A stretch of 64,000 nucleotides of DNA from assembly GCA_038373885.1 (NCBI GenBank), contig JAWZYV010010374.1, positions 284,481-348,480 of the forward strand. The letters run 5' to 3'. A program made the translations under genes and the position numbers. The notes beneath the pieces are model-generated. The model ran no database searches, had not been told where the DNA came from, and was given only the letters and a program-made list of their open reading frames with translations. This document shows positions 11,801 through 23,324 of the stretch, one piece after another; the first letter of the stretch is position 1; every line of letters starts with the position of its first letter. The stretch comes from Cheiracanthium punctorium. Taxonomy: Eukaryota > Arthropoda > Arachnida > Araneae > Cheiracanthiidae.

Positions 11801-12036
11801 AAGTTTTGTAATCGTAATGTAATCGTAATCGGACTCAAATGTAATCATAATCGAATGTCTTAATAGATTACATAATCGTAATCTAATCGTAATCGGAAAT
11901 TGGGTTTTACATGATAATCGTAATCTAACCATAATCGGGAATTACACTTTCTCCGGTAATCGTAATCCTGGTCTAAAAGTGAAAATTAATCGTAATCGTA
12001 ATCGATTACACGTCTGTGTAATCGGCACGAAGTCTG
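8877..12036. mobile_element. 3.16 kb hAT-type DNA transposon with GTAATCGTAATC subterminal arrays
   Basis: A perfect 8-bp target duplication GTTACTCT (8869-8876 and 12037-12044) flanks ends CAGACTTCGTG (left) and CACGAAGTCTG (right), perfect over 11 bp. Just inside both ends lie arrays of GTAATCGTAATC / GATTACGATTAC units in both orientations (about 8889-9125 left, 11805-12025 right), which look like subterminal transposase-binding repeats as in hAT elements. The 2.7 kb interior has no clear hAT dimerisation domain or RW..DDE motifs. The longest frames (for example 9101-9523) resemble nothing I know, so it is probably non-autonomous or badly decayed. It lies in POMT2 intron 3. Confidence 0.85.
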
Positions 12037-12044
12037 GTTACTCT

Positions 12045-13520
12045 CAAACGTAATTAGTTGACTACATTGTCAATCAAGCCATGAGAAATATTTGCTTAGT
12101 TAGGACTTCCAAAAGGGCGCAGTCGGGAAACTGCAGAAAAAGGCAAATACTGCTGATTCAATAATTTTGTTCCTTATCGAACTGCCCAAAATTGTCTCTG
12201 AACACAAAATTTGTATGGCTGACAAACAAACTTTACAGTAAGAGTAACAGAGATTAAAGAAGGTTTTTTCAGATGACATTCAATTAAATTAGGAAAATTT
12301 ATTTTATTATTACATATATATATACAGGGTGTCCAAAAAGGTGGTAACACACTTTAATTTTTTATCTATCAGATATAAGTGTGCACTGTAAATTGAAAAA
12401 AAATGTTCAAAATAAGGTAAGGAAAAAAACAACAGCAAGAAAGAATTCTCGCTAATTTTAAAACAAAATTGCACTTTTTAAATTTGTGTACGACTCTCGT
12501 ACAAAAAAGAATTAAGACAATATTTTGTTTCTCTAGCATTCTGTTCAATATACTTCTATTGCAAAATTGCCTGTATCATCAATTGCCAACACAAAATAAG
12601 GACTTAATGACTGGCAAAATTTAAGCAAGGATTTTGACCACGAGAACTCGGCAATTCACCGTAAAAAACTGCATGAAATGGAAAACATTGGAAAATAATT
12701 TGAGATCTGAATCTTTAATTGATGCATCTCTTCAAATCGGAATAGATGAAGAAAAGGAAAAATGGTGACATATTTTCAAAGTGCACATTAGAGTTATTAT
12801 TTTTGGTGCACAGAACAATTTAGATCTAAAGGAACTAATGAGAAAATAGTGAACTGGGTTCAGCAGTATTTTTAAATGCTACTGATATTATATCCAAGCA
12901 CAATTTAGATTTAAATTTGCACATTGATTCTCATTAAAAAAAAAATAGTGTTTACTATTTTTCCCCATTGATGCAAAATGAAATAATTAATTTAATGGTT
13001 ATGGCTGTTAAAAATGAATTATTAATGAAGTGAAAACTGCCAAGTAATTTTCTATCCTATTTAATTGTTCCATGGGTTTTTTACATTAAAAGCAGATGTC
13101 ATAAATTTTAATGTATGTGGAAGTTTTTCTTTGGAAGATCACTGTAATGAAATATTTACAGATTTTATTCTCACCAAGAAAAAAAAAGAAAAAAGGTGAA
13201 GGGTTATTAAAAGCAGACAGGCCACTAAAAATTCAAGCACAGGATTACAACAATAGGTTGAATATGAGTGCAAAATACAACAAATCAAACCAAGCATGCT
13301 TAATCCACAGTTTAAACCAGGCAGGTGTACAGTGTACATGCTGCTAGTGTAAAATGCATGAATGCCACCTAAGAGAAGGGGTTTCATTTTAGGTTTTGAA
13401 ATCTATGTAAAATATGTCACATTACAATCCATCTACATGTGATGAAGTTTCACAAATAATGCTGTAAGCAAATAAGTTGGATTTGAGAAATTACTTTTGT
13501 ATTAAATACCAAGTTCATTC
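12045..13520. other. POMT2 intron 3, largely unassigned; isolated mariner-like end
   Basis: Contains the second part of the LTR-like block (to about 12238) and at 12330 a single terminal-looking motif, ACAGGGTGTCCAAAAAGGTG, typical of Tc1/mariner inverted repeats. No partner end was found nearby. No coding region seen. Confidence 0.4.
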
Positions 13521-13533
13521 AGAATATGCCAAT

Positions 13534-13767
13534 AAGTGGTATACGCAAGGGAGGGGGGGTTGTTGGGGGCAGCCCGCACCCCCTCTTTCACTGAAAAAAT
13601 TTTAACATTAACGCCCCCTCTCCGCCGAGACAAAAGAAATTAATGTAAAAGATCCTATTTTACTTCCATAAAATGGATGTATATGCCAATCTTCTAACTA
13701 ACCACACCCACCGACAAACTAACTCCCCCCCCCCCCCCCCCGACAAACTTGCAATAATCCGCCACTG
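13534..13767. mobile_element. Possible degenerate hAT MITE
   Basis: The right end ATAATCCGCCACTG and left end AAGTGGTATACGCAAG resemble the CAGTGGCGGAT termini of the hAT MITEs elsewhere in the window, with poly-G/poly-C stretches just inside. No convincing 8-bp duplication, so the boundaries are tentative. Confidence 0.35.
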
Positions 13768-13794
13768 GCATGCACAAATAAGATATGGTCACAG

Positions 13795-14520
13795 TAAGGT
13801 GGTGCTGTTGTTGATACATAGAGTGCAAAAAGCAGTCAATCTAGTTAGACAAGTAGTTGTTGTGTGGCGTTTAAGTGAAGAGATTCATTTCCATTGCTCT
13901 AAAGCATGTTTTCAAAAGGTGATCAGTAGTCGTGGTTTAAAATAGAGGTTGCGCAAGGCAATAATGCAACAGAATATTATCAAGGATTACTGGAAGCCTG
14001 TGGCGAAAGTGTATTACCATATAAGATGCTTGCATAATGGGTGTGATTATTGGGCAGAGGGTGTGTGTGTGTGTGTGTGTGATTCTTACACATGCTCTGC
14101 CTGCAGGACAAACTGTTAATGCAGACTACTATTGCCGATTTCTACAGCCCCATCTGCATCTGGCTATGTGACACAAATGTCCACTATTGCAAAACAACCT
14201 CTCTATCATGTTGCATGACAATGCTCAATGTCACGTTGCAAACAATGCCACTCTCCTGTTGCAACGGTGACAGTGGGAAATCTTGGAACGCACTCTCTAC
14301 TCGCCTGACATGAGTCCTTGGGACATTGATCATTTTCTGATGTTGAAGGAACCCCTCCGAGTCTGCCGATTTCATGACATTGCATCTGTACTCCGAGCAG
14401 TAGGGCACTTCGTCGCTGACCAACAATCAACGCCTTTCCAGTGGTCCCCAAACGCCTTCCCAACATTTGGCAAAAGGTTATAAACTTTGCTGATGATTAC
14501 ATAGAACTAATGTAATGCAA
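13795..14520 (+). pseudogene. Mariner/Tc1-superfamily transposase relic
   Basis: Plus-strand frames interrupted by stops and a (GT)n run (14061-14081) give recognisable DDE_3 pieces. SIMLHDNAQCHVANNA (about 14203-14250) carries the second catalytic Asp. LYSPDMSPWDIDHFLMLKEP (about 14290-14350) is the D-x-S-P-x-D block around the third Asp, followed by LRVCRFHD. Upstream fragments (about 13810-13945) fit the N-terminal helix-turn-helix region poorly. The element is dead: multiple stops and indels. A sequence at 14575-14590 may be its outer end. It lies in POMT2 intron 3. Confidence 0.7.
14061..14081. repeat. (GT)n microsatellite
   Basis: About ten uninterrupted GT units inside the mariner relic. 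It post-dates the decay of the reading frame it interrupts. Confidence 0.9.
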
Positions 14521-14599
14521 TTGTACTTGAAAGTTCATTAAAAATTGATTTATAACTATGTTGCCATTACTTAATTTACAGCCCTTGTATAGTTCATTT

Positions 14600-16607
14600 T
14601 TTACCTAAAGATTATGCTATCCAACATAATGTTTATAATCCCCACTTGAAGGAAGTCTGCATATGCTACTGATGTCAATATGTATGAAAGTCAAATTTGT
14701 TTTGATTACAAAAAGACTTGCGATTCAATAATCTCTTGAAGATGTTTTGGTCATGAGTTTTGAGATGGAATAAGGATAAATAATAACATAACAGATGTTT
14801 TTTCAAACAGTAATTTATGAAAGAACATAAATACAGGGTATGTATCTCAGGAATGGAACAGATTTGCATTTTGATTCTGATCAATCCGTCTTTCATGATT
14901 CATTATGTTAGAAAGTGCATCACAATCCATGCATAGGCCCTACTGCATCTTATAAGCCAATTAGACATTTATTGGTGCTCTTTTCCTTGCATGAAAAAGA
15001 AAGTGAATACACAGTTCTCGTTGAGGAACTTTTTAACATTTAAGATCAGACTTGTTTTCAGGTTCAACTTTATTTCTTGAGAATTTCAGTTCAATTAAAA
15101 GTATTTTTGCTAGTTGAAAGTAGTATTTAAAATCAAATTTTTTAGAGAATAAAATTTGCTTTTGCTTTTTTTCAGAATTGCATTTTATCGACTAAAAAGT
15201 AAGAAAAACATACATTTCTAACCTGCACGATCATACAAGCTTGGTCTTAAAGGGTGAAGTTGGGGTGTCCATTAACAAAACACAAATGTAGATCATCTGT
15301 CATTTTACAGTTTTGGACTCTCTCAAACAAAAGGAAGCCTGAGTCTCTCACAAAAATGCTTCATGATATTGTTTTCCATTGTTTTTAACAGTGAAGATGA
15401 AGGAACTGTATATCAGCTTTAAGCATAGCATGACTGAAAATTTTAGAGAGTACAAATTGAATTCAAGAGTATAAATAAAATGTTTCTCTTAAAACGAGAC
15501 AGTGTGAGAGAGAGAGATTTTGAAACAACGTTGGTGGGGATTCAAGTGCCCCTCCCCTCCTGACACTATGTCTATGCATGAAAGGGTCTAGTAAATATTT
15601 ATCAGATGAGAAAAATGCTGGTCATGAGGGTGTTTGAAGCTTATTTTCAAACAAAATTCTGTTTATCGTATATATATGTTACAGTGAAAACCTGATATCA
15701 GTCAGAATCCGAATAAACTAGTGAAAACGAGTTCTAACTGACAGCGCTAGAGAAAAGCCATTTCATTTGGGTTTTCACTGATTTGTTAGACGATATTATT
15801 TGTATAAAAATTATTGCATTATTTCAACAATATGTTATATAACAAGTTCTAACTAAAACTATAGTTAGTAAAACAGTGTTTGGGGGAAGGAACCTATCAA
15901 TGAACAGACAAACAAAAAACTTTATTTGGATTGTGTTTAACACAGTACCATTATTACAAATTACTTACTTCAACAAGGAAAACTACTGTGAAGAAGAAAG
16001 AATATGGCTAAAAATGGTCAGAAATTGCTTAAAACAGAAAGAATATGGCTAAAATAGCTACTAGTAGGCTTTTTGAAAATTTTTGGCTAGTTAGGTTCAT
16101 AAAGTGGCCAGATCTAGACACAGAGTGGCTAACCCTGGAGCTCTATTCTCTCCTAGTTGTTAGCTGCCAACTGGGAGATCCAGTGGTTTAGTTATTGACT
16201 GCACTAATGACTTCAGGAGGTTTTTCGGCCAATTGCAAGAACCCCTGGATGCTCCTCCTTAACCTCAAGTGACCCTAACTTGGTTTCAGTTTTGTTACAA
16301 ACAAGAAAATCTGGTTTTACTTGTTATATTTTTACTGGATATAACCACAGAAATCAAAATACAAAGTTATAATGTGTAATTTTTACAAAAATGTATTTAG
16401 TTAAAAGGAAGTCTTGTAACATAACTACTTAACAGATTTGAAACATTTTTGTAATAAAAAATATATGCTTCTAACTAATGGTTGTGGAAAGAAAGGCTGA
16501 ATAAGAACTTTCTCAGACACTTTGTACAGTTAAACGTTTCTTGGTTTACATATGTTTTACTGAAGCATATACAATATAATCAAATAAAAATAACATTAAA
16601 ATATTAC
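14600..16607. other. POMT2 intron 3, distal; no gene
   Basis: AT-rich. At about 15679 a lone Tigger-type end (ACAGTGAAAACCTGATATC) is visible without a partner. About 15985-16060 has a short imperfect duplication around AGAATATGGCTAAAA. Nothing else supportable. Confidence 0.45.
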
Positions 16608-16712
16608 TATTCTCATTCCTAAATAATTATGATCAGCATATTTGTCTCCAGGTTTATTAAATGCAAATGTTCCATTATATCCAGTCAGTTTTCCAGACAA
16701 GGCTATCAACAT
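16608..16712 (-). CDS. POMT2: POMT2 exon 3
   Basis: This exon encodes residues 69-103: [20 protein letters not shown], then [15 protein letters not shown]. It matches the conserved POMT2 segment that follows HPPLGK and ends at GMR. The 105 bp (35 whole codons) keep phase 0 on both sides. The acceptor is TTTCAG|ATGTTG and the donor is GAGAATA|GTAATA. N81-G-T is a second potential N-glycosylation site, at the position where vertebrate POMT2 reads DGT or NGS-like. The exon is separated from exon 2 by a ~22.8 kb intron filled with nested transposons, so accurate splicing must bridge all of them. Confidence 0.95.
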
Positions 16713-17399
16713 CTGAAATAATCAAAAAAAGTAATTAAAGCATAGATAATTAAGGTAATTAAAATTTAGATACATAAACAAATTACACAATTAATAAGCA
16801 TAGGACAATAATGAAATCAAAAGAATAAAAATCAAACTGAAATTTTGTCATATGTATAATTAAAACTTAATCTTGTTAGTAGTCCTCCAACTATATGTTA
16901 TGGTTGTCTTTGTTTGTCCAGGGTGGAAAAAACTGCTGGAAAAATCTAGGAAAAAATTGTCCTGGACAAAATTGTTTGGTCCATTTCTTCCATTTTTCCA
17001 CATGCTGTATTTATTTATTTATTTGTTTTTTAATATTGTTCTAGTTTATTATTTTGGTTTATGTTCAGATTCAAGCTTCAAACAAAACTGTCACTGCAAC
17101 ATATTGCATGAGATTGATTTTTAAATACAGATAAAATATGGGAATTAATCTTTTTTAGTTTTGGTTTTGATTCAAGCTTGAATAAAAAATGGAATTAGAA
17201 TGTAGCATAGGACTGATTTTCAAATGAAGCTGGAATAACAACAAACAACCAACAAACAAACAAACAACAAAAAAAAAGGAATTAACAAAAATTTTAGAAA
17301 TATTATTAATTTGAAAGCATGAATGTAGAATCAATAGCTATTTTATGAGTATTAGATTACAAAGGCCTTATACACAATAAAATGTGAAAGAAATTTTCT
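16713..17399. other. POMT2 intron 2 start; local imperfect duplication
   Basis: Contains two imperfect tandem copies of a ~110-bp unit (about 17050-17125 and 17158-17230), sharing GATTCAAGCTT and GATTGATTTT/GACTGATTTTC-like words, then a (CAAA)n-like run near 17240-17270. No coding trace. Confidence 0.45.
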
Positions 17400-17733
17400 T
17401 TTATTAGTATATGAAAAAATTGACATCAAAGATACAATAGCAAGTATTGAAACTGCTATTAAAAATCTTCCAAACAATGAAAAAACATAATTAAGAATAA
17501 TAGACCAATAAGAAATAGGCAATAAATTGAAAAAGTTATTAAGACTTACAAAATGTTTAAAAGCTTAAAAGAAAAACATAAAATTACTTGCCTAAGTTCT
17601 GATTTAAACTGGTAAAATTTTAATAATGGGCAAAGAGGAATCAATTTTGAAAATGCAAGAAATAATTGAAAAGTTATAAAAAGAACCACGACCATAAAAA
17701 TATCCCTAATTATGACAAATCTGCTACAATAGC
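17400..17733 (+). pseudogene. Penelope-like element, N-terminal RT-region relic (first part)
   Basis: Plus-strand frames with several stops give KTYKMFKSLKEKHKITCLSS and GKEESILKMQEIIEKL, which fit the region upstream of the reverse transcriptase in Penelope-like elements (the lysine-rich helix and the 'KADKGN..V.MNKEDY..KM' block). The coding trace stops at the target duplication ACAATAGC (17726-17733) and resumes at 23325 after the nested transposons are removed. Confidence 0.6.
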
Positions 17734-18394
17734 TAAAGTGACCATTTTCTTCTGAACCGTAAATCAGGACATTTCTAAACCACAGAGTTTGGAGGGGTAA
17801 AAATCAATCCCAAACCTCTCCCCCCCCCTTAAGATTTTTTTTTTACACATAATGTATTTTCTACTTTTATGAGAAAAATGAGTTGAAAAAATATACCAAA
17901 TAAAATAGGCCTATTATATAAACTTAGTTTTAAAATAATTTTATAGTTGATTCGTTCCAAATAGTTATAAAGCTGTTATAAGTTCCAAAATAGTTTGCTT
18001 ATTAACATTAATTATAGAATCGCCATCCATTGATTATAGGCATATATTAATATACAGTGGACTCCGCTTAATGTGATCAGTTTGGGACACCGTGATTTTG
18101 ATAACAATAACTGATTGATAACAATAACCGATATACAAAATTAGATGAATTTACCCCCCCCCCCCACACACACACACACTCTAATTTACACGTACTAAAT
18201 TTCAAAATAAAATGGAAAAACTCACCTTATATTTATGTACTGTATATTATCGTTTAAAACACAAGAATTGTATAGATAATTTTAAAAATGTATCAATGGT
18301 TTTTGTCTACAATTTTTTCTTAGAAGGTTATTAATAAATTGTTCGTATTCATAATGTTTTTTAAAGTCATCGGAGCGGTGTTGAACTCCACGTT

Positions 18395-19224
18395 TCAACA
18401 CTTTAATGCATGTCTCATTTCAGCACTTGTAGGAGGTGGCTCAATATCAACAGATTCTTCTTCGGACTCATCAGTTCCATCATTCGTCTGTTTTCCTATG
18501 GCAATCTGACAGACTTCAGATTCTGTTAATGTGTAAGCTACTGGGATGCTTTGATCTACTTCCACCCATGCCTCGAACTCTTCAGGGGTCCTATCCGAAG
18601 GAATTTCAACTTTTTCTTCAGGTTTCTGGTCATTTTTTTCGCAAGATCCTGCGTAGGCGAAGCAGTTTCTGATCATTTGAGCAGAAACTCGATTCCAGGA
18701 AGCTGTTAACAGGTGCACCGCATCAAGAACGTTAGTTTTCTTGGCCAAATCATTAGCTTTAAGATTTTGTGTGCACTCTATTTCATCCAGTAATCGTGCC
18801 CGCATTTCATGGCGATAATATGATTTCAAAGCACAAATAATTCCTTGATCACAAGGCTGCAAAAGGGAAGTAGTGTTTGCGGGTAAAAAAACAACATTAA
18901 TATGCTTCAGAGTGACATTTAAAACGTGTGCAGTGCAATTGTCCACAAGGAGAAGAATATCTTGTTTTAGATTATCGTCCCACTTATGAATCCAGTCATT
19001 GAAAATGACTGTTGTCATCCAGGAATTCTTGTTGGCATAGTAGACGACAGGAAGTTTTTTAACACCTTTAAAACAATGAGGATTCTTACTTTTCCCGATG
19101 ACTAAAAGTCTCTGTTTTTCTCCAGACATACTGACGCAACATAAAACAGTGATACATTCTTTTGAGACCTTATGTCCTTTTAAGCTTTCGTTCTTAAATA
19201 AGTATGCATGTTTCTGGTAGTGCT
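18395..19224 (-). pseudogene. Tigger transposase, C-terminal half (DDE_1 catalytic domain)
   Basis: This block continues the transposase after the hAT insertion. A frameshift lies close to the joint: RALPE is in one frame and KNESLKGHKVSKE in the next. The rest is open for about 270 residues: LLLVDNCTAH with the second catalytic Asp, VVFLPANTTSLLQPCDQGII with the third Asp (pogo-type DDD), then an acidic C-terminal tail rich in Glu/Ser. An ORF reading into the hAT end on the upstream side (residues MQVHPLAPPSRRP) is not part of the original protein. Confidence 0.92.
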
Positions 19225-20738
19225 CTAAAATACATGGGCGCCGGGAGGGGGGTGCAAGGGGGTGCACTTGCACCCCCTGGAGTTTGAAAAAAGTATAATT
19301 AACTTGAAAATATAAGTAATTTGTTTTACCCTTAGGACAGTAAAAAAAAAAAAAAAAAAAAGAAAGAGCCTGAATGTGTATGTGATATTTTGAATTCTAC
19401 GTGTAACTGTCGCATTAAATTAGCTGTTTAGACCTGTGTTTATGGCTCAATATTTTCTACCATTGTACGTAAATTTTAAACTTTTGAGAGTTCATCCACA
19501 TTTTTATGTACATTATTCGCATGCACATGAGCCCTCATAATGTATTGACCAATGCTTACGGTCGTAGTAGTGTTGAATGCCTCACGGCATGTGCCCGCAA
19601 TTAGGAAAAAATATTTTGAAATAGTCTCGATAATATTCGAGGTGGTCTTGTCTCGAACTATCGAAATAAGTAAATTAATAAACAGATAAATGTAAATAAT
19701 GCAATTTTTGTGATTTGAGTGCATATTTAAATGAAAAATGTAGTTACATATTATCACATTATTGATTAGAGCAGGTTAATAATGTCGGAAAATTATAGTC
19801 AGTTATTTTGAATTGACACGTTGACTCGTTTCCGTACAGCAGTATCGCGTCATTGCCAAAGCAGCATGTCAACACTGCACAGAAATGTCTATGAGGGCAT
19901 CTACAGAAAAAAATACACCCACTTTCTTCGGGAGAGGGATTTCTGATAGTGATAGGCCTTCCGGGTGCACCAAGTATTTGAATTTTTGCCTGCAATAAAA
20001 AAAAAATCGCCTGTTTTATACGTGTTGGTCATTATTTGGGAGCTAAACTGTTTTTTTTCACTGAGATGTACGGAAAACTAAAACTATCGAGACTCTGTTC
20101 TGAATATGATTAAATGCAATTATTTTAGGACTTAACGCTTAAAATTTAACATTCCTTTTAACATTATAGAATTAATTTTTCAGGGATTTAATCTCAAAAA
20201 CTATTAGATGAACTTAAGGTAAACCTGCACATGGGGTATCTGTCATGGAAGGAGGAGGGTTGCCTTGGGCAGAGGACTTTTTAAGGGTTCTAACGCATAT
20301 TCATGTAACATGTAGAGAAAACCGGTGAAAACTCAAACCGTTAGATTGACAGCCGCGCGGCAGGCCAGAACTATTGACCTTCACATTTTAGTCATCTACC
20401 ATTTTCAGCACTGGACATGGCGGAAACCTCTAAGCCAAAAATCGCTATAGACATTAATGCTAGCGAAAATACATTTCGCTTCAGTTTTTCTGAGAAAATC
20501 AGTCTGTTTAAATATAAAACAATGTTATCGAAATTGCATATAATTTAAATAATTAATTATACTATACTTAAATTTAGGTATTATTAATTAGGCCAACTTA
20601 ATAGTTAATGATTTTTTACTTTTCAGCTGCAACAAAATAACTACGACGATGTTTATTTCACATATTGATGCTACATTTTCCAGTCAAGATTCTTCTTCCT
20701 TCAAATGCCAAATAGTCTCATTTTTTGTATGTATGTAT

Positions 20739-21120
20739 ACGGGGTGTCCTTGAAGGTACTTAAAATACATACAAAGAAGCATTTTTCTGCATTGCAACGT
20801 TTGGTCGGAAATGAAAAATGTAGATAGTTTCAGCACGATAGGGCTCCAGCCTATTGCGCAAATAATGTGCATAATTAACCCATGTCATCTTTGACCCCCG
20901 ATCGATTGGACAAGTTGAACTAGTCGCTTGGCCAGCAATCAAGCATCGAATCTTGCTTTTGGGGACACATCAAGGCATTCGTTGACGAGACTTGACACAG
21001 ATGAGGGCCTCATTGCAAAACTTTAATAACCGCTGCAACCATTCGTGAAACACCCGGCATCGTCGAAAGGGTACGCCAATCACTTGCTAGACGCTACCAG
21101 GACATTTGAGCATTTACAAG
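20739..21120 (+). pseudogene. Mariner-family transposase, C-terminal relic
   Basis: Starts with a terminal-type motif ACGGGGTGTCCTTGAAGG. Plus-strand fragments then read RSIGQVELVAWPA, CFWGHIKAFVDET and TIRETPGIVERVRQSLARRY, which match the end of DDE_3 transposases of the type W.ARSPDLTP..F.LWGHIKA.VYET..RQSLxRR. Several stops; the SPDLTP motif itself is eroded. Only the C-terminal third is left. Confidence 0.6.
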
Positions 21121-21281
21121 TAGAGCTTTTTAATTTCTTTTGCATTTGCTATATTTCCATCTATACTTTTTATTTCTAACCCCACACTGCTTGTCTGCTA
21201 TACAAAATATGATTCTTTATACGCATTTTATTCTTAAATTTTGGTCTATGAATTCAGGAACACCATATATATATATATATG

Positions 21282-21810
21282 CAGTGGCGGCGCAAGACCG
21301 AAATTTAATGTGGGCAAGGTACATTTCGCGAGGCCCTCTGATGGTGCAAGAAGAAGGGAATATAAAATAAAAAATCACTTAAAATTATAAAGTTTTTTAT
21401 TCATTAAGAAACAAACCTAAATTTTTATTTATACTTCTTTAATACATGACAACTAATGTTGCCAGACAGTCTGGCAACATTAGTTGGCGTTAAGCTGCTG
21501 GCCCAGACTAAACATAAACGAATGATCAGAAACGACAGACATGAGATTTTTTAATTAATTAATTTTATAACATAATATAAGTAGTTTATCAGAAATATAG
21601 ATTATTTCATTCACATTCATTTCGTGCGCCGAAGAGTGGAGTATCTTTAAGTTGAGAATTAATGTGTTTATTATAAGAAAAACCTTGTAGCATTTACTTT
21701 TGGATTTTCCATATTTTTTCAAATTTATTTTCGGCTGTGAGGCGCGAGGCCCTTTGCACCGCGAGGCCGAGGGTGGTGGCCTACACTGCCCACGCCTTAC
21801 GCCGCCTCTG
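21282..21810. mobile_element. hAT MITE, 529 bp, with palindromic centre
   Basis: Ends CAGTGGCGGCGCAAG and CTTACGCCGCCTCTG with an 8-bp duplication TATATATG (21274-21281, 21811-21818). The duplication lies in an AT microsatellite, so taken alone it is weaker than others. Contains a perfect 17-bp-arm palindrome at 21451-21485. The sequences GCGAGGCCCT near both ends extend the inverted similarity. Confidence 0.8.
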
Positions 21811-21887
21811 TATATATGTATATGTATATATGTATATGTATATATCTTGGGTACACTCCCCTGGAAATGATTCTGCCGGCGCCCTTG

Positions 21888-22438
21888 CTAAAATACAAAG
21901 CTGTTTCTTCAGCATTGTACACATTTTCTGGTGAATATGAGGCAATTAGTTTTGGCCACTCGTCTCGTAGCCAATTTTTCGCTGCTGGCTTATCGGCATC
22001 TTTTTGTTCGCCGTGAATTCTCTTGTATACAATATTTTTGCGTGTCTTCCATCACTGAAACCAACCATTTGTTGCAACAAAATCTTTTTTTCCCATTTGA
22101 GCAGCTAAACTTTCTGCTTTTTGTTGCATAAGGGGTCCGTTGATTGGAGCATTACGTTCTCGAACATTTTCAAACCAAAGTCTTAGAGCCTTTTCGACTT
22201 GCTCATCTTTACCAGCTCTATTACATTTGCACTCCGTATTTTCATTTTGTTTATCTCTTCTAGTAAGTTCATCACGATTTTTCAAAATTTTACACAATAA
22301 AGACTGAGAAATGTCTAACTGCGCTGCAGCATTGCGCTGACTCATTTTTGGTAACCTGTCATAACGATTTAAAATTTCTATCTTTTGTTTTAACGTTAAA
22401 TCATTTCGCTTTCTAGTTTCCATATCGACAAGCTTCAT
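21888..22438 (-). pseudogene. Tigger transposase, N-terminal half (HTH/CENP-B DNA-binding domain)
   Basis: Starts METRKRNDLTLKQKIEILNR (Met at 22420, or the upstream Met at 22438), the first helix-turn-helix of pogo/CENP-B proteins, continues through SQSLLCKILKNRDEL and the second CENP-B-type HTH (KALRLWFENVRERNAPINGP, GPLMQQKAESLA). GWFQ is followed by an in-frame TGA where related proteins usually have Arg (CGA to TGA), then the frame reopens with IHGEQKDADKPAAKNWL and ends at NAEETALYF. The first catalytic Asp of the usual NADET motif reads Glu here. The frame is then cut at the hAT insertion. Inactive: one stop, one catalytic change, one insertion. Confidence 0.9.
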
Positions 22439-23324
22439 GTAAGGTCCGTCTGAGTTCCGATAATGTCCAGTTCACATGCGCTGAAGATTGAGGGGAACTC
22501 CAGGGGTAAACAATGTATTGAAGGAAACGTTCTCAGGAAAAAGCTCCCGTTCCGTCTATCTATCATGTGAGGAGTGTGGTTTTATGGGTTATCATTTGTC
22601 GGCTCATTGCTACTGGTCATAAGAAAAGCCATAAATATTTCAATTACAATGCCCAGCAAGTGAAAACGGGCCAGAAAACAGTTATCTGACAACCACTGAC
22701 CACCAGCAGGATTTGTGTGGAGGGGGGAATTCCAGGAATGTGTAATTCCTCACTCCTTTGTTCATTCCCCATTTCTCTAGGAGGAAGCATAGGTGGAAGA
22801 GGAAGAATTCTGGGAAATTCAAACAACAGCAAAGGGAAAGAAAAGAATGGGTTCCTTCTGAATACATTGTGAATATTCCTTTGACAGTTAAAATGAGGTT
22901 CGAAAACTGATAACATTAACCGATGCAATGATCACACAAAGCGATAATTTTAACATACAAATGAATAGAGAAAATCGGGACCAAGTGATTTCGATAACAA
23001 TAAGCGATTGATAACATTAACGGTGATCACATTAAGCGGAGTCCACTGTATTTATAAAACAATCATTTTCATCAATAAAAAAAAGACTGCTGTTAAATAC
23101 AAGTGACAAAAAACTTTGTAAATAACACAATCATTTTCGTGTTAATTTATTCCCAATTTATTTTACATTTATTTATTTATTTATTTTTCCTAAAGCAAGG
23201 CTTTGTGTCGGGACAGGAATGAAAAAGCAGGACATTTTAGGGTTCTGTGGGGACAGCAGGACATATAGGTAAAAAACAGGACTATCCCACCAAAAGCAGG
23301 ATGTCTGTTCACTTTAACAATAGC

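Larger units (their letters stand above)
19233..21887. mobile_element. 2655-bp hAT-type element inserted in the Tigger transposase
   Basis: Ends CATGGGCGCCGG (left) and CCGGCGCCCTTG (right), flanked by a perfect 8-bp duplication CTAAAATA (19225-19232, 21888-21895). This duplication explains why the Tigger codons TATTTTAG occur on both sides of the break. The interior has only short frames and no hAT domain I can name. It contains a mariner relic (20739-21120) and a hAT MITE (21282-21810). Confidence 0.88.
18055..23048 (-). mobile_element. Tigger/pogo transposon (2331 bp net) carrying a hAT-type insertion
   Basis: Termini start with a perfect inverted repeat of at least 25 bp, CAGTGGACTCCGCTTAATGT plus GATCA, at 18055 and (inverted) ending at 23048, each flanked by TA (18053-18054, 23049-23050). 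Further inward the repeats still pair (GATAACAATAA motifs), so the inverted repeats are long. The transposase is on the minus strand in two blocks (22438-21888 and 19224-18395). Removal of the 2655-bp insertion with one 8-bp duplication leaves 2331 bp, the usual size for Tigger elements. Confidence 0.95.
17734..23316. mobile_element. hAT-type MITE (587 bp net), host of a Tigger insertion
   Basis: Ends TAAAGTGACCA (left) and TGTTCACTTTA (right) are imperfect inverted repeats flanked by a perfect 8-bp duplication ACAATAGC (17726-17733 and 23317-23324). Subterminal runs mentioning 'CAGGACATTT' and 'CAGGACATATAGG' resemble the widespread animal hAT MITEs with GTGACCA...TCCTG termini. Without the Tigger (18055-23048 plus one TA) it is 587 bp. 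It is inserted in a Penelope-like element. Confidence 0.85.

Noticed and set aside
12330..12420. Complete mariner starting ACAGGGTGTCCAAAAAGG
   Set aside because: No matching inverted end or transposase trace downstream; only an orphan terminus can be claimed.
18436..18672. Plus-strand frame of 78 residues
   Set aside because: Shadow of the Tigger transposase on the opposite strand.
19236..19273. Start of the 292-residue frame (MQVHPLAPPSRRP...) as the true transposase N-terminus
   Set aside because: These codons are read from the end of the inserted hAT-type element. The real upstream part is at 21888-22438.
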